DNA of 64,000 nucleotides from Calothrix anomala FACHB-343 (GCF_014696435.1 NZ_JACJQG010000047.1:1-64000), one strand, 5' to 3'. Shown: positions 1 to 9,021, counted from the stretch's first letter. A program made the numbers and translations. Notes: generated from the sequence alone by a model not told the origin.

Positions 1-87
1 CTGCCCGGTTGGCAGACCTTATGGCGAGGCTGGTTGCGATTACAGGATATGTGTTGGGCTGCTGATTTGATTACCCAATCACTTTAA
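1..87 (+). CDS. C-terminal end of an unidentified protein (partial)
   Basis: Reading from base 1 gives 28 codons ending in TAA at 85-87. The peptide is rich in Trp and Leu (it starts LPGWQTLWRGWLRLQD). The gene begins outside the window. The Trp-rich tail faintly resembles the ends of some cyanobacterial transposases, but this is only an impression. No domain can be assigned from so short a piece. Confidence 0.3.
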   Translation: MPGWQTLWRGWLRLQDMCWAADLITQSL

Positions 88-163
88 AAGATGTTGGTAA
101 TGACAAGCCCTTATAGGGTGAGGGCGTTTTTGCACATTTGGGATGCTCCCCTTACCAAGTCGG

Positions 164-236
164 TAACTTGTAAGGGCGGGGTCACCCCGCCCCTACAATT
201 TGGGATAATTTATTTTTGGATTTCCCTAACAACAAA
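164..236. repeat. Truncated copy of the AGGGACTTCC miniature element
   Basis: The block holds a GC hairpin (GGGCGGGGTCACCCCGCCC) followed by ATAATTTATTTTTGGATTTCCCTAA. It matches the right half of the element at 9125-9243 almost base for base. The matching left terminus is not visible upstream, so this copy seems broken. The rest of 88-360 shows no gene. Confidence 0.6.
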
Positions 237-360
237 TCCGTAGGCGTAACCCAACCTAGACATCGCTAAAAACCACAAAGCGTAGCTACACAAGTGTTTA
301 TTGTCAAACATGGCAATTTTTGCGCCAGCAATATACCTTTTTACCTGCGGAAAACACTAA

Positions 361-675
361 AATGAGTGCGTGATTTACCCAAATGAGTAGGTGAAATGGC
401 TTTTCACTTGCGGAAAACACCAAAACGAGTACGCGATTTACCGAAACGAGTAGGCGATATCGCTTTTTGAGTAGGTGAAATGGTATTTCACTTGCGGAAA
501 ACACAATAATGAAAAAGCAAAAAGCCTTACTGAGAAGGTGAAATGGCTTTTTGCTTACTTAAAACAGGAAAATGAGTACTTGATTTTGATAAATGAGAAA
601 GCGAAATGCTTTTTTGTTTATGAAAAATTTAAAAATGATTATTGAATATGTGTAAATGATAAAGCTGGCGCATTT
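361..675. repeat. Tandem array of about fifteen degenerate 21-bp units
   Basis: Cut every 21 bases from 361, the sequence lines up in register: nine of fifteen units begin AATGA or AACGA, and the best units read AATGAGTAGGTGAAATGGCTT. Some units are diverged (TTCACTTGCGGAAAACACCAA occurs twice, 84 bases apart). Because 21 is a multiple of three, the minus strand can be read as a short seven-residue-periodic peptide, but there is no start context and the plus strand has stops. Divergence increases to the right. The role is unknown; protein-binding iterons or a decayed coding repeat are both possible. Confidence 0.8.
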
Positions 676-803
676 TGTGCATACATGAGGATAGCCAACG
701 AATGCGATCGCCTGAGCGCGAAATATTTTAAAATTGAATAGGGACGAGAAAACTTTAGCCCCAAATGCGTTCGCTGCAATTAAAGTTGTAATTTCGCTTG
801 TTA

Positions 804-1466
804 ATGGTAGAATCCTTGGAAAATCGACTCTTAGTGAAAGAAAAATTACAAGCCAAGCTAGAGCAGCTGCAAACCAAAAGCAAAGGCTCACCTGTTACTA
901 ATTTAAAGCTAGACCAAGCCGTAGCCGCAGAAGTTGAACAACTGACGGTGGAACTAGAAAGCCTCAATCCCAATCCTTCCCCCCTGCTGAATGCAACTGC
1001 ATTATTAAATGGTGCTTGGCAATTGCAATATTCTACAGCCAGAGAGATTCGCGCTTTAGATTCATTGCCCTTTGGTTTAAAGGTAGGTACAGTTTATCAA
1101 GTAATTGATGTTGCCAATAAAGCATTTTTTAATCTGGCTAATGTCAAACATCCCCTGGGGATAATTTCTGGCTTTGTCAAAGTTACCGCTAGCTTTGAAC
1201 CAGCACCGGAAGATGTATCGCCACCAGCAAATAAACGCATCAATGTTTATTTTGATAAGCGTTACCTAGCAATTGAGCAAATCGTCGGGATTAACACGCC
1301 CAAACTCAATCCTTTTAAGGTAGTTTCCGCAAATAATCCGCAAAATCGAGTTGCTAGCCTTGACATTACCTACCTGGATGAAACCTTCAGAATCGGTAGG
1401 GGTGGTGATGGTAGTTTATTCGTTTTGCGTAAAGCTGATGATGTTGTTGATACTATCAAATCTTAA
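804..1466 (+). CDS. PAP/fibrillin family protein
   Basis: The protein (about 220 residues) belongs to the plastid-lipid-associated/fibrillin family, lipid-binding proteins associated with thylakoids and plastoglobule-like bodies. Seen: an N-terminal helical Lys/Glu/Gln-rich segment (residues 1-50), then the family core NGAWQLQYSTAREIR near residue 70, a central FFNLANVKHPLGIISGFVKVTASF stretch, and the C-terminal LDITYLDETFRIGRGGDGSLFVL that closes the lipocalin-like barrel. An upstream in-frame TTG exists at 798, but ATG 804 is the natural start. It stands alone, between the 21-bp array and a patch of miniature elements. The exact ligand cannot be told. Confidence 0.85.
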   Translation: MVESLENRLLVKEKLQAKLEQLQTKSKGSPVTNLKLDQAVAAEVEQLTVELESLNPNPSPLLNATALLNGAWQLQYSTAREIRALDSLPFGLKVGTVYQVIDVANKAFFNLANVKHPLGIISGFVKVTASFEPAPEDVSPPANKRINVYFDKRYLAIEQIVGINTPKLNPFKVVSANNPQNRVASLDITYLDETFRIGRGGDGSLFVLRKADDVVDTIKS

Positions 1467-1525
1467 TGATTTATGTACATTTACTATATCTATCATTTGT
1501 CATTTTTTAAATGGTTCTGTTGGTG

Positions 1526-1660
1526 ATACCAATTCTCTGTAAACTTGCACTTAATACTTGCTTCTGTTCTCTTGGCGTACTTGGCGTCTTCTCTGCGAGA
1601 CGCTACGCGAAGGCGGTTCATTAAATAAATATTAAGTGCATCATCATAGTGAATTGGTAT
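1526..1660. mobile_element. Miniature inverted-repeat element, TACCAATTC ends
   Basis: The 135-bp block begins ATACCAATTC and ends GAATTGGTAT, and the inner parts also pair (TTGCACTTAATA against TATTAAGTGCA). It encodes nothing. A degraded copy in reverse orientation lies at 14842-14950, sharing CTCTGTAAACTTG and TTAATATTTATTTAATG. The ends resemble those of the element at 1755-1852. Confidence 0.65.
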
Positions 1661-1680
1661 GAATAGGTGAATATTTCTGA

Positions 1681-1890
1681 CTTACCCGACAAACCGCCGT
1701 CACCCTCAAGGGTGCGGCTAACGGTACAAAGTCTGCCTCCGCAGGCTTAATTTATACCAATTTGAAAAAAGAATGCGACAGATGGTAGGGGCATGGCATT
1801 GCCATGCCCTCTAGAATAGATTGATGTGCCACAAACACTATTTAAATTGGTATTAGCCCACAAAGGTGGGCTTTGTAACGATAGCCCCAG
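1681..1890. repeat. Dispersed repeat, copy 1 (interrupted)
   Basis: It starts CTTACCCGACAAACCGCCGT and runs through short hairpins (CACCCTCAAGGGTG, GCCTCCGCAGGC) to GCCCACAAAGGTGGGC and a run ending AGCCCC. The same series occurs uninterrupted at 2075-2182. Copy 1 is split by a 98-bp miniature element at 1755-1852. Confidence 0.65.
1755..1852. mobile_element. Miniature element inserted in a repeat, TACCAATTT ends
   Basis: The 98-bp insert starts TACCAATTTG and ends AAATTGGTA. It is flanked by TTA on both sides (1752-1754 and 1853-1855). The uninterrupted copy of the host repeat (near 2136-2146) carries a single TTA at that place, so the window shows both the filled and the empty site. The inside contains a GGGGCATGGCATTGCCATGCCC hairpin. 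TA/TTA duplication is typical of elements moved by IS630/mariner-type transposases; that link is inference. Confidence 0.7.
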
Positions 1891-1950
1891 GTTTCAACCT
1901 GCGGGCGATATATCGGGTAGGCGATGTGTCAAAATATGAAGATTTACCAC

Positions 1951-2078
1951 TTAGGGACTTACAAAAAATAAATTACCCATATTCCGTAGTGCGAGCATCT
2001 TGCTCGCTGTTGTTCTAAAGCGAGCGAGACGCTCGCACTACAAATTGATTGGGTATTTAAAAAATTGGATGTCCCTTA
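1951..2078. mobile_element. Miniature element of the AGGGACTTCC family
   Basis: The left end reads TTAGGGACTTACAAAAAATA and the right end, read on the other strand, GTAAGGGACATCCAATTTTT. These imperfect inverted ends match the elements at 9125-9243 and 36246-36363. Inside is a long hairpin built from AGTGCGAGCATCTTGCTCGC and its counterpart. Confidence 0.6.
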
Positions 2079-2182
2079 CCCGACAAACCGCCGTCACCCT
2101 CAAGGGTGCGGCTAACGGTACAAAGCCTGCCTCCGCAGCCTTAATTTAGCCCACAAAGCTGGGCTTGCTAACAATAGCCCCA
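2075..2182. repeat. Dispersed repeat, copy 2 (uninterrupted)
   Basis: It repeats the hairpin series of 1681-1890 without the inserted element and overlaps the right end of the miniature element before it. It ends just downstream of the HIT gene and could act as a bidirectional 3' barrier, but no U-tract is seen. Confidence 0.6.
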
Positions 2183-2195
2183 TGCCCCATAATAA

Positions 2196-2567
<372 letters not shown>

Positions 2568-2601
2568 CTAGAGATTTTAAAGGTTTATTCTTATATAAGA
2601 A

Positions 2602-4140
2602 ATGCTAGCTAGAGTCTGGAGTGCATCAATTGTTGGCATCGACGCCGTTAAAGTAGGTGTGGAAGTCGATGTATCAGGGGGATTACCAGGAATTGTATTA
2701 TTAGGACTTCCAGATTCAGCCGTGCAAGAATCCAAGGAAAGGGTAAAAGCAACTTTAAAAAATGCGGGTTTTGCTTTTCCTCAACGAAAGATTGTCATTA
2801 ACTTAACGCCTGCTGATTTACGTAAGGAAGGCCCCAGTTTTGATTTACCTATCAGCGTAGGCATTTTAGCAGCTTCCGAGCAAGTTAACGCCGATTTACT
2901 GGGTGATTTTTTATTCTTAGGCGAAGTTTCCCTGGATGGTAGTTTAAGGGCTGTTGCTGGCGTACTCCCCATTGCAGCCACAGCGCAAAAAATGGGAATT
3001 GCAGGTTTAGTTGTCCCCATTGATAACGCCCAAGAAGCAGCAGTAGTAGAAGGTTTAACTGTTTACGGCTGCAAAAATTTATCTGAGGTGGCTGATTTAT
3101 TAAATCGTCCTTCCGCCTACAAACCAGTAAAACTTGATGAAACTATTAAAACTGGTGAAAATCCAGGACTACATTTTGCTAATGTAGATTTACAGGATGT
3201 GAAAGGACAAGCTCACGCGCGTCGTGCTTTGGAAATTGCTGCTGCTGGCGGACATAATTTAATCTTTGTCGGCCCTCCCGGAAGCGGTAAAACCATGTTA
3301 GCAAGACGATTACCGGGTATTCTGCCGCCGCTAAGTTTTGCGGAAGCTTTAGAAGTGACGCGGATTCATTCGGTAGCTGGGTTATTAAAAAATCGTGGTT
3401 CCTTAGTACGCGATCGCCCTTTTCGCAGTCCTCATCATTCGGCTTCTGGCCCTTCCCTTGTCGGTGGTGGTAGTTTTCCCCGTCCTGGCGAAATCTCCTT
3501 ATCTCACCGGGGTATCTTATTTTTAGACGAATTAACCGAATTTAAACGGGATGTCTTAGAATTTCTCCGCCAGCCTTTAGAAGATGGCTATGTGACGATT
3601 TCCCGCACTAGACAATCAATTACCTTACCAGCACAGTTTACCTTAGTAGCGAGTACTAATCCTTGTCCTTGCGGTTTCTACGGCGATACAATTCAACCAT
3701 GTACTTGTTCGCCTCGACAAAGAGAAAGTTACTGGGCGAAACTTTCCGGCCCTTTAATGGACAGAATAGATTTACAAGTAGCCGTGAATCGCCTGAAACC
3801 AGAAGAAATTACCCAACAACCCACAGGGGAATCATCGATATCAGTAGCCAAACGAGTCCAACAAGCACGCGATCGCACCTTGTCTCGCTTTCAAGGTGAA
3901 CCAAATCTGCGTTGTAATGCCCAAATGCAAAGTCGCCACTTACAGAAATGGTGTAAACTCGATGATACTGCCAGGAATCTATTAGAAGCAGCCATTAGAA
4001 AATTAGGCTTATCAGCCAGAGCAAGCGATCGCATTCTCAAAGTAGCACGTACCATTGCAGATTTAGCGGGCGAAGATGAGTTGCAAGCTCATCATGTAGC
4101 CGAAGCAATTCAATATCGGACAATCGATCGAATGCAGTAA
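2602..4140 (+). CDS. YifB/ComM-type Mg-chelatase-like AAA+ ATPase
   Basis: The 512-residue protein has the full-length YifB/ComM architecture: an N-terminal ribosomal-S5-like domain (residues 1-170, with VDVSGGLPGIVLLGLPDSAV), an AAA+ core with Walker A GPPGSGKT near residue 225 and Walker B LFLDELTEF near 310, the cysteine cluster NPCPCGFYG...CTCSP near 355, and a C-terminal helical domain. In other bacteria ComM is a hexameric helicase that promotes branch migration in natural transformation; by homology a role in DNA uptake/recombination is likely. It is not a magnesium chelatase of chlorophyll synthesis despite common database names. Start ATG 2602 fits the conserved MLARVWSASIVGI. Confidence 0.92.
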   Translation: MLARVWSASIVGIDAVKVGVEVDVSGGLPGIVLLGLPDSAVQESKERVKATLKNAGFAFPQRKIVINLTPADLRKEGPSFDLPISVGILAASEQVNADLLGDFLFLGEVSLDGSLRAVAGVLPIAATAQKMGIAGLVVPIDNAQEAAVVEGLTVYGCKNLSEVADLLNRPSAYKPVKLDETIKTGENPGLHFANVDLQDVKGQAHARRALEIAAAGGHNLIFVGPPGSGKTMLARRLPGILPPLSFAEALEVTRIHSVAGLLKNRGSLVRDRPFRSPHHSASGPSLVGGGSFPRPGEISLSHRGILFLDELTEFKRDVLEFLRQPLEDGYVTISRTRQSITLPAQFTLVASTNPCPCGFYGDTIQPCTCSPRQRESYWAKLSGPLMDRIDLQVAVNRLKPEEITQQPTGESSISVAKRVQQARDRTLSRFQGEPNLRCNAQMQSRHLQKWCKLDDTARNLLEAAIRKLGLSARASDRILKVARTIADLAGEDELQAHHVAEAIQYRTIDRMQ

Positions 4141-5284
4141 TTTTTATATCTCAGTTAGAGACAATGCAACAAATTGTAGGGGCACTGGCACCGCCATGCC
4201 CTCTAGAATATATTAATGTATCGCCAAAATTATTTAAATTATGATAATTTTACAGCAATTTTTAGGTAAATAGACCACACTGTAGGGGCACGGCATCCAC
4301 AATCTTCTCATATATACAATAATCTTACTGGTGCCGTGCCCCTACTACGATTGTGGTTCAAATGCATGAAACCTGCTGTAAATTTTCAACTTCTCTTAAT
4401 ACCATGAATTTACTTCATCCCTGAATTCATTGATGGTTTATACCCAGTCCGTTAATACGACAAATTGTAGGGGCACTGGCACTGCCATGCCCTCTAGAAT
4501 ATATTAATGTATCGCCAAGATTTATTATCAATTCTTTATTATTAATGTATTATTAGAGCAGATTTAATTAGATTTTTGCCAAACGTAATCAATTTATCTG
4601 TTTGCAAACTCTAAATATGAATCAATAAAGATATAAATTAAATTTTATCCACTCGCTACCAGGAAATTAAAGATTCTAATGCGATGCACTGAGATAGCGA
4701 AAATGCTGTTTAATTATTGAATAGCAGAATAATAAACCTCGTCCATTTTGAAACCAGGAGTAGTGCGGGCATCTTGCCCGCTACTACTAACAGGGAGCAA
4801 GATGCTCCCACTACTTTTAAAACTATGGTTCTCAAAATAGATGTGGTTTTATGTATTCATAATTAAAAACCAATTATAAATAACAACAAATATATCTCTT
4901 ATCATCCTTAAATAAATTTTTTCAAATTACTAAATCACCATTAAATAGCACTTACACAAGTTAGCAAATAAAAATTAAAGTTATTTGCTTGTAGTCAATC
5001 TATTAGTTCTGATTATGAGAAATAAAATCCTCTCTACGAAACCGAGATGATATGCCAGTTACGTTACTCCTGTCAAGAATACTGCGATGCAAATAACAAA
5101 AGAAAAATATCAGTATTAATTTCAGTGCGTCTACTGCCTAATCTCTGCCATAAGTATATTGTGTAACAAGGGAGTAAGGAAACAAACTGAAAAAAACAAA
5201 GTAAATTTTATCTCCTTCCCAATCCTTTGTCAGACTCCAAAACTAGTTGAATTTTTAGCCAACAAATAAAAAAGGTGACACTTC
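4141..5284. other. Long intergenic stretch with dispersed repeats, no gene seen
   Basis: The 1.1-kb gap has stops in all frames. It holds two direct copies of an AAATTGTAGGGGCACTGGC block that each run on to ATATTAATGTATCGCCAA (about 4171-4220 and 4463-4513), an inverted pair GTAGGGGCACGGC/GCCGTGCCCCTAC (about 4281-4345), and a TAGTGCGGGCATCTTGCCCG hairpin series at about 4760-4815. From about 4850 it is AT-rich and probably contains the promoter of the L,D-transpeptidase, but no definite boxes are assigned. Confidence 0.5.
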
Positions 5285-5800
5285 ATGCAAAGTAGAAATC
5301 AAAGTAATTGGTTACGATACTCAAGAAATTTCTGTACAAGTACAGTTTTAAGCTTGGCAACTTTGTTATTTTGCTTACCACCAGTTACAGTTGACTCCAA
5401 CTTTGCCAAAGCCAACGCAGCCTCCCCAGAAAATCAGCAAAAATCCGCGCCTCGTTGGATTGAAATTGATCTATCAGAACAACGGTTAATTGCTTGGGAA
5501 GGTAAAAAGCGCATCTATTCATACCGCATTTCCACTGGTAAGCGTACAACTCCCACACCCAAAGGTAAGTTCTGGATTAATTCTAAATATCGCTCTCACC
5601 GAATGCGGGGTCAAGATTACGACATTCCCGATGTCCCCTATGCTATGTACTTTTACGGGGCTTATGCAATTCACGGTGCTTACTGGCACAACAAATTTGG
5701 CACACCAGTTAGTCACGGTTGTGTAAATTTGCGCGTCAAACAAGCCCGTCAACTTTACAACTGGGCAAAAATTGGGACTTTGGTTGTAGTACATAAATAA
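5285..5800 (+). CDS. L,D-transpeptidase (YkuD domain), exported
   Basis: This periplasmic enzyme (171 residues) would form or edit 3-3 peptidoglycan crosslinks or attach proteins to the wall. Residues 1-46 form a long signal peptide with a hydrophobic core (VLSLATLLFCLPPVTV) and an AKANA cleavage site. The YkuD domain follows: IEIDLSEQRLIAWEG, STGKRTTPTPKGKFWI, and the catalytic motif IHGAYWHNKFGTPVSHGCVNLR, with the nucleophilic Cys in SHGCVN near residue 148. All catalytic residues are present. It is monocistronic, followed at once by the palindrome at 5804-5827. A dead fragment of a second L,D-transpeptidase occurs at 59720-59798. Confidence 0.92.
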   Translation: MQSRNQSNWLRYSRNFCTSTVLSLATLLFCLPPVTVDSNFAKANAASPENQQKSAPRWIEIDLSEQRLIAWEGKKRIYSYRISTGKRTTPTPKGKFWINSKYRSHRMRGQDYDIPDVPYAMYFYGAYAIHGAYWHNKFGTPVSHGCVNLRVKQARQLYNWAKIGTLVVVHK

Positions 5801-5803
5801 GTC

Positions 5804-5827
5804 AGAGACGCGATTAATCGCGTCTCT
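5804..5827. repeat. Perfect 24-bp palindrome after the L,D-transpeptidase
   Basis: AGAGACGCG-ATTAAT-CGCGTCTCT is a perfect palindrome. A near-identical ACGCGATTCATCGCGT occurs near 20522. It may serve as a transcription end, though the following bases (ACAAGAGTC) give no U-tract. Confidence 0.6.
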
Positions 5828-5925
5828 ACAAGAGTCATTTGTCTCCCTTCCCTTCCACTATGTACGCCACGGCTCATTCTCATCTAAAATCTAAAAGCTC
5901 AAGTTTAAAACTGGCAGTGTAGGAT

Positions 5926-7314
5926 ATGGCAAAAGGTGACAAAATTAATTTCTCTACCCCAAGCGGGTTTCCTGAGTTCCTCCCTAGCGAGAAACGTTTA
6001 GAAGTATATTTGCTTGATATTATCCGCAGAGTTTTTGAAAGTTACGGCTTTACGCCCATCGAAACACCTGCTGTAGAACGCTTAGAAGTACTACAAGCAA
6101 AAGGCAACCAAGGTGATAACATCATTTATGGTATCGATCCCATCCTGCCACCAAATCGGCAAGCCGAGAAAGACAAAGCCGGGGAAACAGGTTCAGAAGC
6201 TAGGGCCTTAAAATTTGACCAAACAGTACCTTTAGCAGCATACATTGCCCGTCACCTCAACGAATTAACCTTTCCCTTTGCGCGTTACCAAATGGACGTT
6301 GTATTTCGGGGCGAACGGGCAAAAGATGGAAGATTTCGCCAATTTCGCCAGTGTGATATTGATGTCGTAGCGCGGAATCAACTCAGCTTGCTTTATGATG
6401 CGCAAATGCCCGCAATTATCGCTGAAATATTTGAGGCTATTAACATCGGTGATTTTGTTATCCGCATCAATAACCGCAAAATTCTTACTGGATTTTTTCA
6501 ATCTTTAGGTATTGCCGAAAATCAAATTAAATCTTGTATCGGCATCATTGATAACTTAGAAAAAATTGGCGAAGCTAAAGTCAAACAAGAATTAGATAAA
6601 GAAGGAATTTCCCCAGAACAAACCCAACAAATTATTGATTTTATTAACATAGATGGTACTGTTGATGAAGTATTAGATAAACTCAAATACCTATCACAAA
6701 ATCTCCCCGATGCCGAACAATTTAATTTAGGTGTGAGCGAAATCGAAACAGTAATTGCAGGTGTGCGGAATTTAGGCGTTCCCGAAAAGCGTTTCTGTAT
6801 TGATTTATCTATAGCTCGTGGTTTAAATTACTATACTGGCACTGTTTACGAAACAACTCTCATCGGACATGAAGCTTTAGGCAGTATTTGTTCTGGTGGT
6901 AGATACGAAGAATTAGTAGGCATGTTTATTGGTGAGAAAATGCCTGGTGTTGGCATTTCCATCGGCTTGACTCGCTTAATTAGTCGCTTACTCAAAGCAG
7001 GTATTCTCAATACCTTAGCGGCTACACCTGCACAGGTAATGGTTGTGAATATGCAAGAAGATTTGATGCCGACTTATTTAAAAGTGTCACAAAATCTGCG
7101 TCAGGCGGGAATTAATGTAGTGACAAATTTTGAAAAACGCCCTTTAGGTAAACAATTCCAAGCAGCAGATAAACAGGGAATTAGATTTTGTGTCATTATT
7201 GGTGCTGATGAAGCAGCAGCACAAAAATCATCACTCAAAGATTTGCAAACAGGCGAACAAATAGAAGTAGCGTTAGCAGATTTGGCTGAAGAAGTGAAAC
7301 GGAGGCTTCAGTAG
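5926..7314 (+). CDS. hisS: Histidyl-tRNA synthetase
   Basis: The 462-residue class II synthetase charges tRNA-His. Motif 1 lies in the N-terminal region (FTPIETPAVE), motif 2 is VVFRGERAKDGRFRQFRQCDID near residue 125-145, the histidine-specific loops are RGLNYYTGTVYE and CSGGRYEELVGMF near 300-330, and motif 3 is GVGISIGLTRLISRLL. The C-terminal anticodon-binding domain ends in a short Glu/Lys helix. Length agrees with a variant lineage slightly longer than the roughly 425-residue E. coli form. The start ATG 5926 follows a 125-base gap after the L,D-transpeptidase, and no leader element was recognised. Confidence 0.95.
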   Translation: MAKGDKINFSTPSGFPEFLPSEKRLEVYLLDIIRRVFESYGFTPIETPAVERLEVLQAKGNQGDNIIYGIDPILPPNRQAEKDKAGETGSEARALKFDQTVPLAAYIARHLNELTFPFARYQMDVVFRGERAKDGRFRQFRQCDIDVVARNQLSLLYDAQMPAIIAEIFEAINIGDFVIRINNRKILTGFFQSLGIAENQIKSCIGIIDNLEKIGEAKVKQELDKEGISPEQTQQIIDFINIDGTVDEVLDKLKYLSQNLPDAEQFNLGVSEIETVIAGVRNLGVPEKRFCIDLSIARGLNYYTGTVYETTLIGHEALGSICSGGRYEELVGMFIGEKMPGVGISIGLTRLISRLLKAGILNTLAATPAQVMVVNMQEDLMPTYLKVSQNLRQAGINVVTNFEKRPLGKQFQAADKQGIRFCVIIGADEAAAQKSSLKDLQTGEQIEVALADLAEEVKRRLQ

Positions 7315-7534
7315 TTAAACTGAGTGGGAAAAGAAGGGGATAGAGAATCTTTTCCCCAAAAATCAACACTCAGGTTAATCAGTTTATTGAAGATAAGTTT
7401 ATCTTGTAGCTTTAGCGATCGCGTAATATTTGACACTTACTGAGAAAATTTTAACTTTGCTTGCACGAAAATAAAAAAAGCGATCGCATCCTTGGATTGT
7501 TACTGAGTAATGCGAATATCTACATATTGTCTAA

Positions 7535-7684
7535 TTTTTAAGTAATTATTACCAAAATGGTGTAAATAAAAGGAGTGCGATCGTTACTTCCATCCCAGAA
7601 GCAATACTAGTTCTGGTTCGTTATCAAGGAAATGGCGTAGATACTTCTAGTATTGTTGAGATGTTGGCAGTAATGAGAGCGTAA
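7535..7684 (+). pseudogene. Possible coding remnant upstream of the RidA-like gene
   Basis: An open frame without an ATG start ends at TAA 7682-7684 and reads protein-like at the end (VTSIPEAILVLVRYQGNG, then VDTSSIVEMLAVMRA). It contains a HIP1-like site. It may be the 3' end of a lost small gene or chance. The remaining 7315-7735 sequence shows no gene. Confidence 0.2.
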
Positions 7685-7735
7685 AGAATTATGTTCGGTG
7701 AAAATTTTCAGTTGAAAAAGTGTGGAGTTACTTAG

Positions 7736-8191
7736 ATGGCGAACACTCGTGAAGTCATAATTCCCAAAGGGATGGAAATCTTATATGAAAAGTATCACTA
7801 TTGCCCTGGCATTAAAGTAAACAATACATTATATATCTCAGGGCAGGTGGGACGCGATGAAAATTTACAGGTAGTAGAGGGAGTAGAAGCCCAATTTGTC
7901 CAGACTTTCGAGAATGTGAAAAAGGTACTGACAGCAGCAGGAGCGACTTTTGATGATGTGGTAGAGATGATTACTTACCATGTGACAGGAGTGAATCTTG
8001 GTAATTTACAAGTTCAGTCTGCTGATGCTTCACAACAGCAGTTTACCATTCCACACCTGCCACTGTTTATGCAAGTAAAAGATCGCTATTTCACTAATAA
8101 CTTTCCTACTTGGACGGGATTTGGGATCAGTGCTTTATCTACACCAGGACTAATTGTAGAAATTAAGTGTACAGCAGTCCTAGAAAATTAG
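7736..8191 (+). CDS. RidA/YjgF-family protein
   Basis: A 151-residue RidA-superfamily (YjgF/YER057c/UK114) protein. Family members deaminate reactive enamine/imine intermediates, or in the Rut pathway (RutC) act on an aminoacrylate-type compound. Seen: the opening strand LYEKYHYCPGIKVNNTLYISGQVGRD and the helix QFVQTFENVKKVLTAAGATFDDVVEMITYHV. The usual substrate-contacting Arg of the R(N/T)xVG...P type end is not clearly present (the C-terminus is LSTPGLIVEIKCTAVL), so this is likely a divergent subgroup and not canonical RidA. A GGAG 9 bases upstream of ATG 7736 supports the start. It converges on the alpha/beta-hydrolase gene with only 8 bases between stops. Confidence 0.85.
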   Translation: MANTREVIIPKGMEILYEKYHYCPGIKVNNTLYISGQVGRDENLQVVEGVEAQFVQTFENVKKVLTAAGATFDDVVEMITYHVTGVNLGNLQVQSADASQQQFTIPHLPLFMQVKDRYFTNNFPTWTGFGISALSTPGLIVEIKCTAVLEN

Positions 8192-8199
8192 CGGCTGAA

Positions 8200-9021
8200 C
8201 TATTGTGAATCGTTAAGAAAGTTGACGACTACCTGCCCTACTTCTTCAGCTATCTGATTCATCATGCAAATTGTTCCTTGTGGAAATTCCACGACTTTTC
8301 CATGAGGAATTGCTTGTGAAAGAAAATAGCGATCGCTAGCTTTTGCTAAACTCAGTTTCTCAAATTCTTTGACATCATCAATTCCCCAGATAATCAGAGT
8401 TGGACAATTGATGGCACGAAATCTTTCTGGTGCATCTAGACAGTAATTACCTACAGCCCAAACTGCGTACAAAGGATGACCAAAACATTTTAAATCGTCT
8501 ACAACCCAACGATGATTTAATTCGGCAGAGCCGACGTATCGAGAACGGGCTAACCATCTTTCCATCAGATGAGAGCCATCTTCTTGGATTTTAAATCCTT
8601 CGTCAAATCTTCTAAATAGTTCTGCTTGTCCGCCTTCACCAAAACCAGCTACGTTACCTAAGATTAGTTTATCAACGCGATCGCTATAGGTTGCTGCGAT
8701 TTCCCCAGACACAAAAGCACCAGTATGGTTTCCCATGATACTGGTTTTTTCTATACCTAATTCATCTAAAAGTGCGATCGCTGTTTTCGCGTAATCGGCG
8801 ATTGTATACATTCTCGGTGGTTTATCTGAATCACCAAACCCCATCAAATCCATTGCGATAACTCGCCTATGTTGCGCCAGGATTGGCATGAGTTCGCGAT
8901 ATTCATCACTACTGCGGGGGTTCATGTGCAGTAAAAGTATGGGTTCACCTTCTCCACCGATGCGGTAAAGAATTTGTCCATCTTCTGTGTCTAAAAAAGC
9001 TCGTTTAATTTTTTGATTCAT
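8200..9021 (-). CDS. Alpha/beta-hydrolase-fold protein with degenerate catalytic site (copy B)
   Basis: The 273-residue protein has the alpha/beta-hydrolase fold: oxyanion-region strand PILLLHMNPRSSDEY, the DLMGFGDSDKPP loop, and a nucleophile elbow at IMGNHTGAF. The elbow reads G-N-H-T-G, so His occupies the place of the usual Ser, and the C-terminal segment where GGH is usual reads FPQGTICMMNQ. The acid-region strand LIIWGIDDVKEF is kept. It may use other chemistry or act as a binding protein. It is strongly similar along its whole length to the protein at 10359-11177 and is last in a minus-strand series of five. A miniature element lies between it and the BKACE gene. Confidence 0.85.
   Translation of the reverse strand: MNQKIKRAFLDTEDGQILYRIGGEGEPILLLHMNPRSSDEYRELMPILAQHRRVIAMDLMGFGDSDKPPRMYTIADYAKTAIALLDELGIEKTSIMGNHTGAFVSGEIAATYSDRVDKLILGNVAGFGEGGQAELFRRFDEGFKIQEDGSHLMERWLARSRYVGSAELNHRWVVDDLKCFGHPLYAVWAVGNYCLDAPERFRAINCPTLIIWGIDDVKEFEKLSLAKASDRYFLSQAIPHGKVVEFPQGTICMMNQIAEEVGQVVVNFLNDSQ

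Noticed and set aside
304-504. 66-residue minus-strand reading frame with seven-residue periodicity
   Set aside because: It follows from the 21-bp tandem array (21 = 7 codons); there is no ribosome-binding site and the frame breaks with the array.
361-675. CRISPR array
   Set aside because: Units are contiguous and degenerate, with no spacers of unique sequence and no cas genes.
2602-4140. Magnesium chelatase subunit of chlorophyll synthesis
   Set aside because: The N-terminal S5-like domain and the cysteine cluster identify it as YifB/ComM, not ChlI.
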